From Massilia sp. KIM (GTDB taxonomy: Bacteria; Pseudomonadota; Gammaproteobacteria; Burkholderiales; Burkholderiaceae_D), in NCBI RefSeq assembly GCF_002007115.1, contig NZ_MVAD01000001.1, forward strand, positions 496,001 to 560,000: a stretch of 64,000 nucleotides of DNA. The letters are read 5' to 3'. A program made the translations under genes and the position numbers. This document shows positions 55,064 to 64,000 of this stretch, in pieces (position 1 is the first letter of the stretch; each line of letters begins with the position of its first letter). The notes under the pieces were generated by a model. The model worked only from the letters and a program-made list of their open reading frames with translations, was not told the DNA's origin and did not search any database.

Positions 55064-58000
55064 TTACAGCGACTTGAGGAAGGCCAGCAGGGCTTCCCGG
55101 TCCGCCTTGGACAGGTTGGCGAAGCGCTGCTTGGACTTCTCGGCTTCGCCGCCGTGCCACATGATGGCTTCGGTCAGGTTGGCCGCGCGGCCGTCGTGCA
55201 GGTAGCCGACCTTGCCCTTGTTGGCCATGACCATCTCGGTGTAGCCGATGCCCCACAGCGGCGCGGTCTTCCACATATTGCCCTTGGCCTGGCCTTCGAC
55301 GTAGTCGTCCGCCAGCCCTTCGCCCATGTCGTGCAGCAGCAGGTCGGTGTAGGGACGGATGGTCTGGTTGCGCAGTTCGGCGAACAGGTGGGTCGAACCG
55401 GTCTTCATCTCGGCCGTGTGGCAGGCCACGCAGCGCAGGCCCTGGAACAGCTTCGAGCCCGCCGCGACCTTGGCCGGATCGACGTTATGCTCGGGCAGCG
55501 GGGAGACGAATTTCGGGAAGCCGCTCGGCAGGCTGCGCTGGGCCGGGACCGCGACCAGGGCCAGGTACTCCGAGATCGACTTCAGTTCAGCATCCGAGAC
55601 GCCGCGCTGCGCCGGCTGCGACTTGCAGCTGGCCGGATCGGCGGCGCAGGCGCGGTTCGGGTACACCGGCGAGGTCACCGCCATGTCCAGCAGCAGCGCT
55701 TCGGCGCTCTGGTGGCGCAGCGAGGCCTTGGCCGCCTTCCAGCCGAAGCGGCCCATGCGCACCGCGCCGCTCTCCGGATCGAACACGAAGTTGGCCACGC
55801 CCTTGACGCCATCCTCGTCCGGCGTCGAACGCACGCGCGCCAGGATGTCGGCTTCCGGTACGGCTTCCAGCAGGCCCACGCCCAGCATCGGCTGGGCCGC
55901 GCGCAGCGAGTAGATCTGCGGCGCGCCGCCTTCGAAGGACACGACCGGCTTGGAGAGCTTGACCGGGGTGCCGTCTCCGAGGGTGACGGTGCGCGACTCG
56001 ACGCCGGAGACGCGCACGTTGGTGCCCCAGTTCTGCGGGGTGGCGTTGGCGCCGTAGGCGTTCATCTGGACCGAGATGCCGTACTTCGGATGCGGCAGCT
56101 GCTTGCCGTCGGCATCCAGCACCGCGGTGCGCACGCCCATGGTGTCGAGGCGCTGGCCGGCCAGCGGCGCCGGGCTGCGGCCGTTGTTGACGTGGCAGGC
56201 GATGCAGACCGACTGGCTGAAGCGCTGGCCCTGCAGGCCGACGGCCGGGTCGTAGCGGTCGTTGCCGACTTCGCTGTGGCGGCCGGTGGTGAAGTTGGTG
56301 TGCAGCAGGCGGCGTCCTTCGACGAAGCGCTGCATGTTCTGCATGCCGATGTTGGTATGCGGCTGCTGGAACATGAACTTGCCTTCGTCGGTGTAGTTAT
56401 AGGACACCGAACCGAGGCCGCCCGACAGGGTCGACTCGGGCAGGGGCACCGAGTTCAGGCGCGGCTGCACGCCGTACCAGGGACGCAGGCCCTGGCCGAC
56501 CACGTAGACCCACTCGTAGGAGTAGTAGCGCTCGCCGCCGAAGTCGCCCTTGGCCGCCAGCGCTTCCTTGGTGGTGAACATCGAGGGCGAGACTTCGATC
56601 ACGTCGCCCGCCACCAGCGGACGCGCCGGGATGCTCAGGCCGTTCGGAAAACCGTCCGGACCCAGGGCGCGGTGGCCGGGGTAGTCCTTGATCTGCAGGG
56701 TGCAGCCGTTGTTGATGCCGTTGACGGTGGTCAGGCGGCCATTGGCCGGGTAGGGCACCGGTTTGCAGACCTTGATGCCGTTGTCGACCAGTTCGCCCGG
56801 CGCCATCCAGCCGTAGCCGGTGTCGCCCGGACGGTCGAAGGCGCGGAAGAAGGCGATGCCGCCCGACAGGAAGTCGGTCTGGGTGTACTGGTTGACGATC
56901 AGGGTCGGCTTGGTCACGCCGGCCACGCGGCTGTTGTCGATGATCTCGACGCCCCAGGTGCGGTTCTTGAAGTATTGCGGCACGAAGCTGAGGTAGTTGC
57001 CCGGGCCCTTGTCGACCGGATTGCCGTTGGCGTCGATGGTCTCGTTAGGGCCGTAGCCGACTTCGTTCCACTCTTCGCCGCGCTCGCGGCCGTGACGCGC
57101 CAGGCCGCGCGCGCCGAAGCGGGTGACCAGGGTGCCGTCCGGCAGGGTGAACTGCAGCGACTCGACCGGATCGGTGCTGCCGGGCAGGGGCGTCATGGCG
57201 CCGCCGTTGGCGGGGTAGGGCACCGGGGTGGTGTTCACCACCGGCAGGGTGTTGTCGCTGCCCGGGGTCTTGAACTCGACCTCGTACAGCGAGTAGCCGT
57301 AGGCGGTGGCGCGCTGGTAGCCCTGCAGCTGGACGTAGCGGGCGTTGATGCCGAGGTTGAAGAATTCCTCGGTGCCGCCCTTGCCGTCGGTGACGTGGCG
57401 CACGTCGGTCCAGGTCTTGCCGTCGTCCGAAGAGCGCAGCTTGTATTCGCGGCCGTAGGCGTTTTCCCAGGCCAGCTTCATGTAGCCGATCTGCGCCTTG
57501 GCGCCGAAGTCGAACACGATGTAGGCGCCGTTCTCGTGGGCGCTGCCCCAGCGGGTGGCCATGTTGCCGTCGATCGCGGCGGCGGTCGTGTTGTTGCCCT
57601 CGACCGGCGAGCCGCTGGTGGCGACCGGCTTGATCGCGACGCCCGGCTTGGTGGTGTCGACCGGCGGCTGGGGTTCCTCCGGCAGCGGCGGTTCGCTCAC
57701 GGCGCCGCCGGTGTAGGCCTTGATCTCGAAGATCGAATAGCCGTAGCCGGTGTTGCGTTTGATCCCGCGCATGCGCAGGTAGCGTCCCTCGCCGTTCAGG
57801 CCGGTCAGGTTCTCGCTGCCGCCCTGGCTGTCGGTGACGTGCTTGATGACGGTCCAGCTGCGCTCGTCGTTCGACACTTCGAGCACGTATTCGGTGGCGC
57901 GCGCGTTTTCCCAGTCGATGGCGACGCGGTTGATTACCACGGAAGCGCCGAAATCGAGCTGCAGGTGCTCGTTGTCGGTGAAGCCGCTGCTCCAGCGGGT

Positions 58001-58282
58001 GTTCGGGTCGCCGTCGATGGCGGCCTGGGGACCCAGGTCGCCGCGCTCCGAGTTGCTGGCGCTGGCCTTGACCGGGGTCAGCGGCGCTTCCGCCGCCACC
58101 CGCCCCGCCGAGCGCGACATGGTCGACGCGGTGGCGCTGGCCGGGGTATCGGCGTCGCCGCCGTTGCCGCCGCAGGCCGCCAGCAGCAGGGCCAGCGCGA
58201 GCGGCGCGGCCTGCAGGCCCTGTCGGGCCAGGCGCGTGCGTGAAATGGGACCCGGGCCACGCCGGGTCATGGTTGGTGTCAT
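55064..58282 (-). CDS. Di-heme c-type oxidoreductase lipoprotein with two discoidin-like domains
   Basis: 1072 residues. The lipobox LLLAACGG near residue 35 predicts an outer-membrane or periplasmic lipoprotein. Two F5/8-type C (discoidin-like) domains follow (about residues 65-195 and 210-345), both with a WENA.....Y.L.SSDD or SNDE pattern typical of carbohydrate binding. The C-terminal half is a di-heme oxidoreductase of the DHOR type with CxxCH sites at about residues 693 (SVCIACHVN) and 950 (RCVACHTAE). Distal ligands cannot be assigned by eye. GGGAGG sets the start. The combination suggests electron transfer tied to a surface polysaccharide. Confidence 0.85.
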   Translation of the reverse strand: MTPTMTRRGPGPISRTRLARQGLQAAPLALALLLAACGGNGGDADTPASATASTMSRSAGRVAAEAPLTPVKASASNSERGDLGPQAAIDGDPNTRWSSGFTDNEHLQLDFGASVVINRVAIDWENARATEYVLEVSNDERSWTVIKHVTDSQGGSENLTGLNGEGRYLRMRGIKRNTGYGYSIFEIKAYTGGAVSEPPLPEEPQPPVDTTKPGVAIKPVATSGSPVEGNNTTAAAIDGNMATRWGSAHENGAYIVFDFGAKAQIGYMKLAWENAYGREYKLRSSDDGKTWTDVRHVTDGKGGTEEFFNLGINARYVQLQGYQRATAYGYSLYEVEFKTPGSDNTLPVVNTTPVPYPANGGAMTPLPGSTDPVESLQFTLPDGTLVTRFGARGLARHGRERGEEWNEVGYGPNETIDANGNPVDKGPGNYLSFVPQYFKNRTWGVEIIDNSRVAGVTKPTLIVNQYTQTDFLSGGIAFFRAFDRPGDTGYGWMAPGELVDNGIKVCKPVPYPANGRLTTVNGINNGCTLQIKDYPGHRALGPDGFPNGLSIPARPLVAGDVIEVSPSMFTTKEALAAKGDFGGERYYSYEWVYVVGQGLRPWYGVQPRLNSVPLPESTLSGGLGSVSYNYTDEGKFMFQQPHTNIGMQNMQRFVEGRRLLHTNFTTGRHSEVGNDRYDPAVGLQGQRFSQSVCIACHVNNGRSPAPLAGQRLDTMGVRTAVLDADGKQLPHPKYGISVQMNAYGANATPQNWGTNVRVSGVESRTVTLGDGTPVKLSKPVVSFEGGAPQIYSLRAAQPMLGVGLLEAVPEADILARVRSTPDEDGVKGVANFVFDPESGAVRMGRFGWKAAKASLRHQSAEALLLDMAVTSPVYPNRACAADPASCKSQPAQRGVSDAELKSISEYLALVAVPAQRSLPSGFPKFVSPLPEHNVDPAKVAAGSKLFQGLRCVACHTAEMKTGSTHLFAELRNQTIRPYTDLLLHDMGEGLADDYVEGQAKGNMWKTAPLWGIGYTEMVMANKGKVGYLHDGRAANLTEAIMWHGGEAEKSKQRFANLSKADREALLAFLKSL

Positions 58283-58667
58283 GGTACCTCCCTCTACCGT
58301 TGATTTTGTTGCAATGAAAGCCGCATGGTCCGGATCCCGCTGCGGCTCGGCGCGTCGTCGGCGGCGGGCGCTGGGAGGTGATCCAATCATGTCCTCTCGG
58401 CTTTCGAGTCCGACACAAAATTTCCACGCAGCAATGTTAACGATAGCATATTTGTTCCGTATGTACGGAGAGCTCTACCAAAGGAAATAGATCTAGATCA
58501 AGCCCGGGATGGCTTGCGGGTTCGCGCGAGGGGAGCGGCAGAGGGAAGAGGCGTGTTGCGGAAAATCCACATGCATCCGGGATTTTTCATGCTACAGCGA
58601 GGAAGAATGCGCTAGGGGTCATGCTACAAGCGCCAAAAAAGAGGAAATCTTGATTTCCTGATTGACA
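58283..58667. other. 385-bp intergenic region
   Basis: The gap lies upstream of the di-heme gene and downstream of the LysR gene. It holds the interrupted palindrome CCGTA-tg-TACGG near 58448 and AT-rich stretches, but no convincing promoter pair or gene. Confidence 0.5.
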
Positions 58668-59606
58668 TTATCTCTTGCTTTGCCGCACAACAGTAGAGGA
58701 ATCGTTCGAATCGCCGAACGCGGCTTCCAGGGTCGACCGGAGCCATGTTCGCACCGCCTGGATCGCCGGATTGCCGCGCTGCGCACCGTGAAACACGATC
58801 CAGGCTGGTTTCTCCATCGGCGCCGCGCCGGGCAGGGTCGTGAGCTCGGGATAGCGGTCCAGCATGTAAAGCGGCAGCAGTCCGCAGGCCGCGCCGTGGC
58901 GGATCGCCTCCACCTGGGCCAGCAGGCTGTTGCTGCGCAAGGCGGGTTCGCGCTGCGGGTAGTGGCGGCGCAGGTAGGCCGATTCTGGCACGGTCTCGGC
59001 CGCACGGTCATAGCCCGCCAGCGGCAGCGCATCCGCGCCGGCCGAGGCCAGCGCCGCGCGCGCCGCCATCATTGCGTAGCGCAAGGGCGGCAGGGCCAGG
59101 GCCACCAGGTTGCCGTCGCTGGGCTCGGCGAGGCGCACCGCGATGTCGGTTTCCTTGTGGCTGAGGCTGAGCACGGCCATCGAGACCTGGAGCTCGATGC
59201 CGAGCCCGGGGTGCTGGCGGCGCAGCGCCGCCAGGGCAGGCGCCAGCAGGCAGGTCGCGATGCCTTCCGGGGCCGTGACCCGCACCCGGCCAGCCAGGCG
59301 CGGTCCCGCCTCCTCGCCGGCTTGTCCGATGCCGCGCACCAGTTCGTTCATCTCGTGGGCGGTGGCGACCACCCTGAGGGCATCCGGCGTGAGCCGCACC
59401 TTGCCCTGGCTTTCCTCGACCAGCTGGTAGCCGAGCGCCAGTTCGAGCCGGCGCATGCGCCGCACCACGGTGGCGCGGGTCAGGTCGAGCGCGCGCGCGG
59501 TCGCGCCATAGCTGGCCTGGCGCGCCAGGGTCGAGAGCGTCAGCAAATCATCCCAGGACAACGCGCGTTTTTTAACGGCGCTGTCGGTTTTCGAGCGTTG
59601 TTCCAC
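58668..59606 (-). CDS. LysR-family transcription regulator
   Basis: 312 residues with the helix-turn-helix at about residues 20-75 (SYGATARALDLTRATVVRRMRRLE) and an effector-binding domain. Only 49 bp separate its start from the divergent quinone-oxidoreductase gene, the typical layout in which a LysR protein controls its neighbour. Confidence 0.9.
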   Translation of the reverse strand: MEQRSKTDSAVKKRALSWDDLLTLSTLARQASYGATARALDLTRATVVRRMRRLELALGYQLVEESQGKVRLTPDALRVVATAHEMNELVRGIGQAGEEAGPRLAGRVRVTAPEGIATCLLAPALAALRRQHPGLGIELQVSMAVLSLSHKETDIAVRLAEPSDGNLVALALPPLRYAMMAARAALASAGADALPLAGYDRAAETVPESAYLRRHYPQREPALRSNSLLAQVEAIRHGAACGLLPLYMLDRYPELTTLPGAAPMEKPAWIVFHGAQRGNPAIQAVRTWLRSTLEAAFGDSNDSSTVVRQSKR

Positions 59607-59655
59607 AGCGAGGGCTTTCCTAGAATCGTCCGCATCGTCAGCGATGGGAGTGCAT

Positions 59656-60648
59656 ATGAAAGCAGTAGTGTATCGGGCCCTGGGGCCGGCCGCCGAGGTG
59701 CTGGGGCTGGAAGAACTGGAAGTGCCGGAGCCAGGCGCGCAGGAACTGCGGATCCGGGTCGCCTATTCCGGGGTCAATCCGTCCGACACCAAGGCCCGGG
59801 CAGGGATCTCGCAATCGGCGATGGCCTGGCCCTGGGTGGTGCCGCACAGCGACGGCAGCGGCGTGGTGGAGCGGGTCGGCGCCGGGCTCGATCCGTCCTG
59901 GCTCGGCAAGCGGGTCTGGTTTTTCAACGCCCAGTGGCGGCGCCAGCACGGTTCTGCGGCCGAGTACCTGTGCCTGCCGCCGTCCCAGGTGGCCGAGCTG
60001 CCGGATGGAGTGGCGCTGGAGCTGGGCGCGGCGATCGGCATCCCCCTCCTGACCGCCTGGCACGCCGTGCATGCCTACGGCGAGCTGCGCGACCGGACCG
60101 TGCTGGTGACTGGCGGCGCCGGCAACGTGGCCCTGCATGCGATCCAGCTGGCGCGCCGGGCCGGGGCGCGCGTGATCGCCACCGCCAGCAGCGAAGCCAA
60201 GCGCAGCCAGGCGCGCGAGGCCGGCGCCGCGCTGGCGCTCGACTATCGCGACATGGACGCGCTGGCGGCAGCGCTGCGCGCCGCCACCGATGGCGCGGGC
60301 GCGGACCTGATCATCGACGTCGACGCCTCGTGGTACGCGCCGCACTATCCGGCCCTGCTGGCGTTCGGCGGCAGGGCGGTCGTCTACGGCTCGCGTGCGC
60401 CGGACTTCCGGCTCGACTACCGCGGCATGATGCGGATCTTCGGCAGCGTCAGCCACTTCATCGTCTACCTGCTGCCGCCGGCGCAGCTGGCGCGCGCGGT
60501 CGAAGGCGTGAACGCGCTGCTGCGCGCAGGCGGGCAGCGCTTCGGGCCGGTGCTGCGCTTCGCACCGGAGGATGCGGCCGCCGCCCACCGCTTCGTGGAG
60601 GAAGGGAAAGTCGGGAAGGCGGTGCTGGCCTTCGCCGGCGGCGACTAG
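59656..60648 (+). CDS. NADPH:quinone reductase-like MDR oxidoreductase
   Basis: 330 residues, zinc-free MDR type: GVNPSDTKARAG, the nucleotide-binding VTGGAGNVALHAIQLA (Asn replaces one Gly of the AXXGXXG motif) and the C-terminal VEEGKVGKAVL. A GGGAG site six bases upstream fixes ATG at this position over one 12 bp earlier. It is a likely target of the divergent LysR regulator. Its end overlaps the convergent dadX end by 4 bp. Confidence 0.88.
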   Translation: MKAVVYRALGPAAEVLGLEELEVPEPGAQELRIRVAYSGVNPSDTKARAGISQSAMAWPWVVPHSDGSGVVERVGAGLDPSWLGKRVWFFNAQWRRQHGSAAEYLCLPPSQVAELPDGVALELGAAIGIPLLTAWHAVHAYGELRDRTVLVTGGAGNVALHAIQLARRAGARVIATASSEAKRSQAREAGAALALDYRDMDALAAALRAATDGAGADLIIDVDASWYAPHYPALLAFGGRAVVYGSRAPDFRLDYRGMMRIFGSVSHFIVYLLPPAQLARAVEGVNALLRAGGQRFGPVLRFAPEDAAAAHRFVEEGKVGKAVLAFAGGD

Positions 60649-61793
60649 GCGCCCAGGTAGCGGCGGTGGAAGCGCCCGCCCAGCCGGGTCAGCAGCTCGT
60701 AGCCGATGCTGCCGGCGTCGCGCGCCACCGCGTCCAGGTCCTGCTGCGCGCACAGCAGGTCGACCAGGCGGCCCGGCGCCACGCGCTCGGCCGGCAGGCC
60801 GCTGACGTCGAGGGTGATCGAGTCCATCGACACGGTGCCGGCGAAGGGCGCGGCCACGCCGTCGACGAAGGCTTGCCCGCGTCCGCTGAGGGAACGCAGC
60901 CACCCGTCGGCATAGCCGAGCGCGATGGTGGCGATGCGGCGCGGGCCGGGGGCCACCCAGCGCGCGCCGTAGCCGACCGCCGCGCCCTCGGCGATCTCGC
61001 GCACCTGCACGATGCGCGCCGCCAGCTGCACCGCCTGGCGCAGCGGATTGGGCTGGTCCGGCTGGGGATTGATCCCGTACAGGGCCGCGCCCGGACGCAG
61101 CAGGTCGTAGTGGAAGGCGGGGCCGAGGAAGACGCCGGAGGAATTGGCCAGGCTGGCCGGCACTCCGGGGAAGACTTCGCGCAGCCGCTCGAAGCGGCGG
61201 CGCTGGCCGGCGTTCATCGGGTGGCCCGCCTCGTCGGCGCAGGCCAGGTGGCTCATCACCAGCTTCAGGTCGAGGCCGGACAGCCAGTCCGGCTTCGCGC
61301 TCTCGGCCGCCAGCTCGGCGGGCGCCATCCCCATGCGCGACATGCCGGTGTCGAGCTGGATCGCGGCCGGCAGGCGGCGTCCGAGCTGGCGCGCGGCGGC
61401 GCGCCACTCGCGCAGCTGGCCGGGGTCGTTCAGCACCGGGATCAGGTCGTACTGGTAGAAGTCGGGCGCGGTGCCCGGGGGCGGGCCGTGCAGCACGTAG
61501 ATCGCGCAGTGCTCGGGCACCAGCTGGCGCAGGCGCATGCCTTCGGCCACGTGGGCGGTGAAGAACACGCGGCAGCCTTCGCGCGCCAGCGCCGGCGCCA
61601 CCCGCTCCATGCCCAGCCCGTAGGCGTCGGCCTTGAGCACGGCGGCGCAGGCGGCGCGCGGCGCCTGGGCCCCCAGCAGCCGGTAATTGGCGCGCACCGC
61701 GTCGAGGTCGACGCTCAGCACCGCGCCGGCGCGCGCCAGCTCGCTGGCGCCGTAGCGCACGGCCTCGAGGGCCGCGCCGGAACCCGCGCTCAC
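60645..61793 (-). CDS. dadX: Catabolic alanine racemase (GTG start)
   Basis: 382-residue PLP enzyme interconverting L- and D-alanine. The PLP Lys is in AVLKADAYGLG (about residue 53), and the fold-type III barrel and C-terminal domain (VGYGARW, SMDSITLDVS) are complete. The GTG start is four bases after the dadA stop, showing an operon. Placed after dadA, it is the catabolic DadX rather than a biosynthetic Alr. Confidence 0.94.
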   Translation of the reverse strand: MSAGSGAALEAVRYGASELARAGAVLSVDLDAVRANYRLLGAQAPRAACAAVLKADAYGLGMERVAPALAREGCRVFFTAHVAEGMRLRQLVPEHCAIYVLHGPPPGTAPDFYQYDLIPVLNDPGQLREWRAAARQLGRRLPAAIQLDTGMSRMGMAPAELAAESAKPDWLSGLDLKLVMSHLACADEAGHPMNAGQRRRFERLREVFPGVPASLANSSGVFLGPAFHYDLLRPGAALYGINPQPDQPNPLRQAVQLAARIVQVREIAEGAAVGYGARWVAPGPRRIATIALGYADGWLRSLSGRGQAFVDGVAAPFAGTVSMDSITLDVSGLPAERVAPGRLVDLLCAQQDLDAVARDAGSIGYELLTRLGGRFHRRYLGA

Positions 61794-61797
61794 GGGA

Positions 61798-63090
61798 TCA
61801 AGCCTGGACCAAGCCGCCGCGCGGGGCGCTGCCCGGCGTGCCGGCGTAGCGGAACACCGCCAGGTCGTCGGCGCGGATGGCCGGCGTCCTGCCGCCCACC
61901 AGGTCGGCGATCACGCTGGCCGAACCGCAGGCCATGGTCCAGCCCAGGGTGCCGTGGCCGGTGTTGACGTACAGGTTGCCCAGCGGGGTGGCGCCCACCA
62001 CCGGGGTCGAGTCCGGGGTCATCGGGCGCAGGCCGGTCCAGAAGCTGGCCTGGCGGGTGTCGCCGGCGCCCGGGAACAGGTCGTTGACCACCAGCTCCAG
62101 GGTTTCGCGGCGGCGCGGGTTCAGTTCCTTGCTGTAGCCGGCGATTTCGGCCATGCCGCCGACGCGGATGCGGTCGTCGAAGCGGGTCACGGCGATCTTG
62201 TAGGTCTCGTCCAGGATGGTCGAGACCGGAGCGCGCGCGGCGTCGGTGATCGGCACCGTGATCGAATAGCCCTTGAGCGGGTAGACCGGCAGCGGGAACC
62301 AGCGCTGCAGCAGCAGGCGCGAATAGCTGCCCAGGGCCAGCACGTAGCGGTCGGCGCTGAAGGTCCCCTTGTCGGTCACCACGCCGGACACCTGGCCGCC
62401 GGTCTCGAGCAGGCTGCGGATGTCGACGCCGTATTCGAAGCGCACGCCGAGCGCCTCGGCCATCGCGGCCAGGCGGGTGGTGAACAGCTGGCAGTCGCCG
62501 GTCTCGTCGTTGGGCAGGCGCAGGCCGCCCACCAGCTTGTCGCGCACGTTCGCCAGGGCCGGTTCGGCGCCGGCCAGCTGGTCGCTGGCCAGGAGTTCGT
62601 AGGCGACCCCGGCGTTCTTCAGGACCTCGATGTCCTTGCCGGCGGCGTCGAACTGCTGCTGGGTGCGGAACAGCTGCAGGGTGCCCTGCTGGCGGCCTTC
62701 GTAGTCGATGCCGGTTTCCTGGCGCAGGGCGCGCATGCAGTCGCGGCTGTACTCGGCCAGGCGCACCATGCGCTCCTTGTTGACCGCATAGCGGTCGGCC
62801 GAGCAGTTGCGGTACATCTGCCACATCCAGGCCAGCTGGAACAGGCTGCCGTCCGGGCGGATCGCCAGCGGCGCGTGGCGCTGGAACAGCCACTTGGCGG
62901 CCTTCAGCGGGATGCCGGGCGCGGCCCAGGGCGAGGCGTAGCCGGGCGAGATCTGGCCGGCGTTGGCGAAACTGGTCTCCAGGGCGGGACCCGGCTGGCG
63001 GTCGATGACGGTGACCGAATGACCGGCTTTCGCCAGGTAATAGGCGGTGGTGACGCCGATCACGCCGCTGCCCAGCACGATGACTCGCAT
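61798..63090 (-). CDS. dadA: D-amino acid dehydrogenase
   Basis: 430-residue FAD-dependent membrane-associated dehydrogenase that oxidises D-alanine to pyruvate and ammonia, passing electrons to the respiratory chain. The N-terminal [20 protein letters not shown] is the FAD motif and the C-terminal [16 protein letters not shown] is typical of DadA. GAGGAAG sets the start. With dadX it converts L- and D-alanine to pyruvate. Confidence 0.96.
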   Translation of the reverse strand: MRVIVLGSGVIGVTTAYYLAKAGHSVTVIDRQPGPALETSFANAGQISPGYASPWAAPGIPLKAAKWLFQRHAPLAIRPDGSLFQLAWMWQMYRNCSADRYAVNKERMVRLAEYSRDCMRALRQETGIDYEGRQQGTLQLFRTQQQFDAAGKDIEVLKNAGVAYELLASDQLAGAEPALANVRDKLVGGLRLPNDETGDCQLFTTRLAAMAEALGVRFEYGVDIRSLLETGGQVSGVVTDKGTFSADRYVLALGSYSRLLLQRWFPLPVYPLKGYSITVPITDAARAPVSTILDETYKIAVTRFDDRIRVGGMAEIAGYSKELNPRRRETLELVVNDLFPGAGDTRQASFWTGLRPMTPDSTPVVGATPLGNLYVNTGHGTLGWTMACGSASVIADLVGGRTPAIRADDLAVFRYAGTPGSAPRGGLVQA

Positions 63091-63207
63091 AGCTTCCTCA
63101 GAAAGATTGATTGTTTTTAGGAATGGTTGCCATGTTATCGCTAGTGACGCCATAATTGTTCCTGTTAATCGTCGTGTTTTCAGGAACTTTTTACTTTTCG
63201 GGTCTCC

Positions 63208-63693
63208 ATGCGCGTACAGAAGGCGTCCAGCCGTGTCCTGGACAAGATCGACCACCACATCCTGTCCATCCTCCAGCAGGACGGGCGCATCGCCATGAAG
63301 GACCTGGCCGAGCAGGTCGGGCTCTCGCTCACCCCCTGCATCGAGCGGGTCAAGCGCATGGAACGCGACGGCGTGATCGCTGGCTACTACGCGCGCGTCA
63401 ATCCCCAGGCCCTGGGATTGCAGATCCTGGTGTTCGTCGAGATCACCCTGCACCAGAAGTCGGAGAAGGCCTTCGACCGCTTCAAGCGCGCCATGTACGC
63501 GATCCCCGAGGTGATGGAATGCCATCTGGTCTCGGGCGACTTCGACTACCTGATCAAGGCGCGCATCCCCGAGATGTCGGAGTACCGGCGCCTGCTGGGC
63601 GAGATCCTGCACGTGGCCGACGCCGGCCAGTCCAAGAGCTATGTGGTGATGGAAGAGCTGAAGGAAACCCTGGCGCTGTCGATCGGAAGCTAG
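63208..63693 (+). CDS. Lrp/AsnC-family regulator of the dad operon
   Basis: 161 residues: a helix-turn-helix at about residues 20-60 ([23 protein letters not shown]) and a RAM effector domain. Divergent from dadA across 117 bp rich in A and T, an arrangement seen for Lrp/DadR/BkdR-like regulators that sense alanine or leucine. It may activate dadA-dadX; no site is assigned. Confidence 0.92.
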   Translation: MRVQKASSRVLDKIDHHILSILQQDGRIAMKDLAEQVGLSLTPCIERVKRMERDGVIAGYYARVNPQALGLQILVFVEITLHQKSEKAFDRFKRAMYAIPEVMECHLVSGDFDYLIKARIPEMSEYRRLLGEILHVADAGQSKSYVVMEELKETLALSIGS

Positions 63694-63763
63694 CGGGCGC
63701 CGCCGCCGGGCGCGGCCGCGCTCCGGCTCTATAATGGGGACATCTCTTTTCCAGGCTTACCCC

Positions 63764-64000
63764 ATGCGTACACCCGACGGCCTGGTCTTGTCCCTGCGCC
63801 ACCTCCTGATCGTGCTGACGGCGATCGGGCTGCTGCCGCTCGCGCTGCTCGGCGCCTGGGCCATCCACGGGGCCGCGCGCAACCAGGCCCAGGAGCAGGA
63901 ACGCCTGATGCTCAACCATGCGCGCGCGCTGTCGAGCGCCGTCGACGCCGAGCTGGACGCAACCGTCAACGCCCTTGGCGCGCTGGCGCGCACCCCGGAG
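63764..64000 (+). CDS. Membrane-anchored sensor-like protein (5' part only)
   Basis: The 79 visible codons start ATG and run off the window. A basic N-terminus and one membrane helix (LLIVLTAIGLLPLALLGAWA) are followed by a helical segment (QAQEQERLMLNHARALSSAV), typical of periplasmic dCache-type sensor kinases, diguanylate cyclases or chemoreceptors. A TATAAT box lies at 63730-63735, 29 bp before the start. The family cannot be fixed. Confidence 0.75.
   Translation, partial: MRTPDGLVLSLRHLLIVLTAIGLLPLALLGAWAIHGAARNQAQEQERLMLNHARALSSAVDAELDATVNALGALARTPE

Noticed and set aside
55154..58243. 1029-codon plus-strand frame antiparallel to the di-heme gene
   Set aside because: The minus strand encodes lipobox, discoidin and CxxCH features; the plus frame has shadow composition.
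59633..59646. CATCG-tcag-CGATG as a LysR operator
   Set aside because: It overlaps the ribosome site of the MDR gene and is too short to be judged; there is no second copy to compare.
58662..61967. 1101-codon plus-strand frame through LysR, MDR and dadX
   Set aside because: It crosses three genes with clear family motifs in other frames.

Overview
The window is GC-rich chromosomal DNA from a betaproteobacterium, most likely a Massilia/Telluria-type member of the Oxalobacteraceae (Burkholderiales). Evidence: the gene orders yceD-rpmF-plsX-fabH-fabD-fabG-acpP-fabF-rpoE-rseA-degP and lepA-lepB-DUF4845-rnc-era-recO-pdxJ-acpS-uvrC-pgsA, a PEP-CTERM protein, and many regulator/oxidoreductase pairs. 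This assignment is inference from gene content; no database was searched.

Positions 1-6900: a truncated secreted Gly-rich protein on the minus strand, a 427-bp regulatory gap with several palindromes, isocitrate lyase (aceA), the 23S rRNA methyltransferase RlmJ with an unusual repetitive tail, an EAL-HDOD signalling protein, and a minus-strand pair (maf/yceF and a tetrapyrrole-methylase-type methyltransferase). Positions 6900-28140 are a dense housekeeping block: ribosomal protein L32, phospholipid and fatty-acid synthesis, the sigma-E stress module (rpoE, a short rseA, degP), then translation factor 4, signal peptidase I, RNase III, Era, RecO, PdxJ, AcpS, UvrC and PgsA. Two intergenic gaps in it carry a dispersed hairpin repeat. 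Next comes a tRNA operon with four identical tRNA-Gly(GCC) genes and one tRNA-Cys(GCA), under a strong sigma-70-type promoter.

Positions 28900-40900 are accessory: LysR regulators beside oxidoreductases, a decayed luciferase-like/metallohydrolase chimera, and a compact cluster (SDR, two SnoaL-like paralogs, a carboxymuconolactone-decarboxylase-like protein). Three of its genes have near-identical promoters: an ATTC-N9-GAAT element, then TTGTTG, 17 bp, TATCAT or TACCAT. This unreported-looking mini-regulon, probably run by the adjacent LysR gene, is the most coherent new observation here. A secreted nuclease/phosphatase-fold protein, a proline dehydrogenase, a PEP-CTERM protein and a CSS-EAL c-di-GMP phosphodiesterase follow.

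Positions 41000-64000 hold a 649-residue iron protein that fuses a ferritin-like region, a mono-cluster ferredoxin domain and two CDGSH domains; a TetR/MFS efflux pair sharing an operator; many small exported proteins; a gamma-carbonic anhydrase; an NDH-2-like flavoprotein; a zincin-like exported protein; a 1072-residue di-heme lipoprotein with two discoidin-like domains; a LysR/quinone-oxidoreductase pair; and the D-alanine catabolic operon dadA-dadX with a divergent Lrp-family regulator. The window ends inside a membrane-anchored sensor-like gene.
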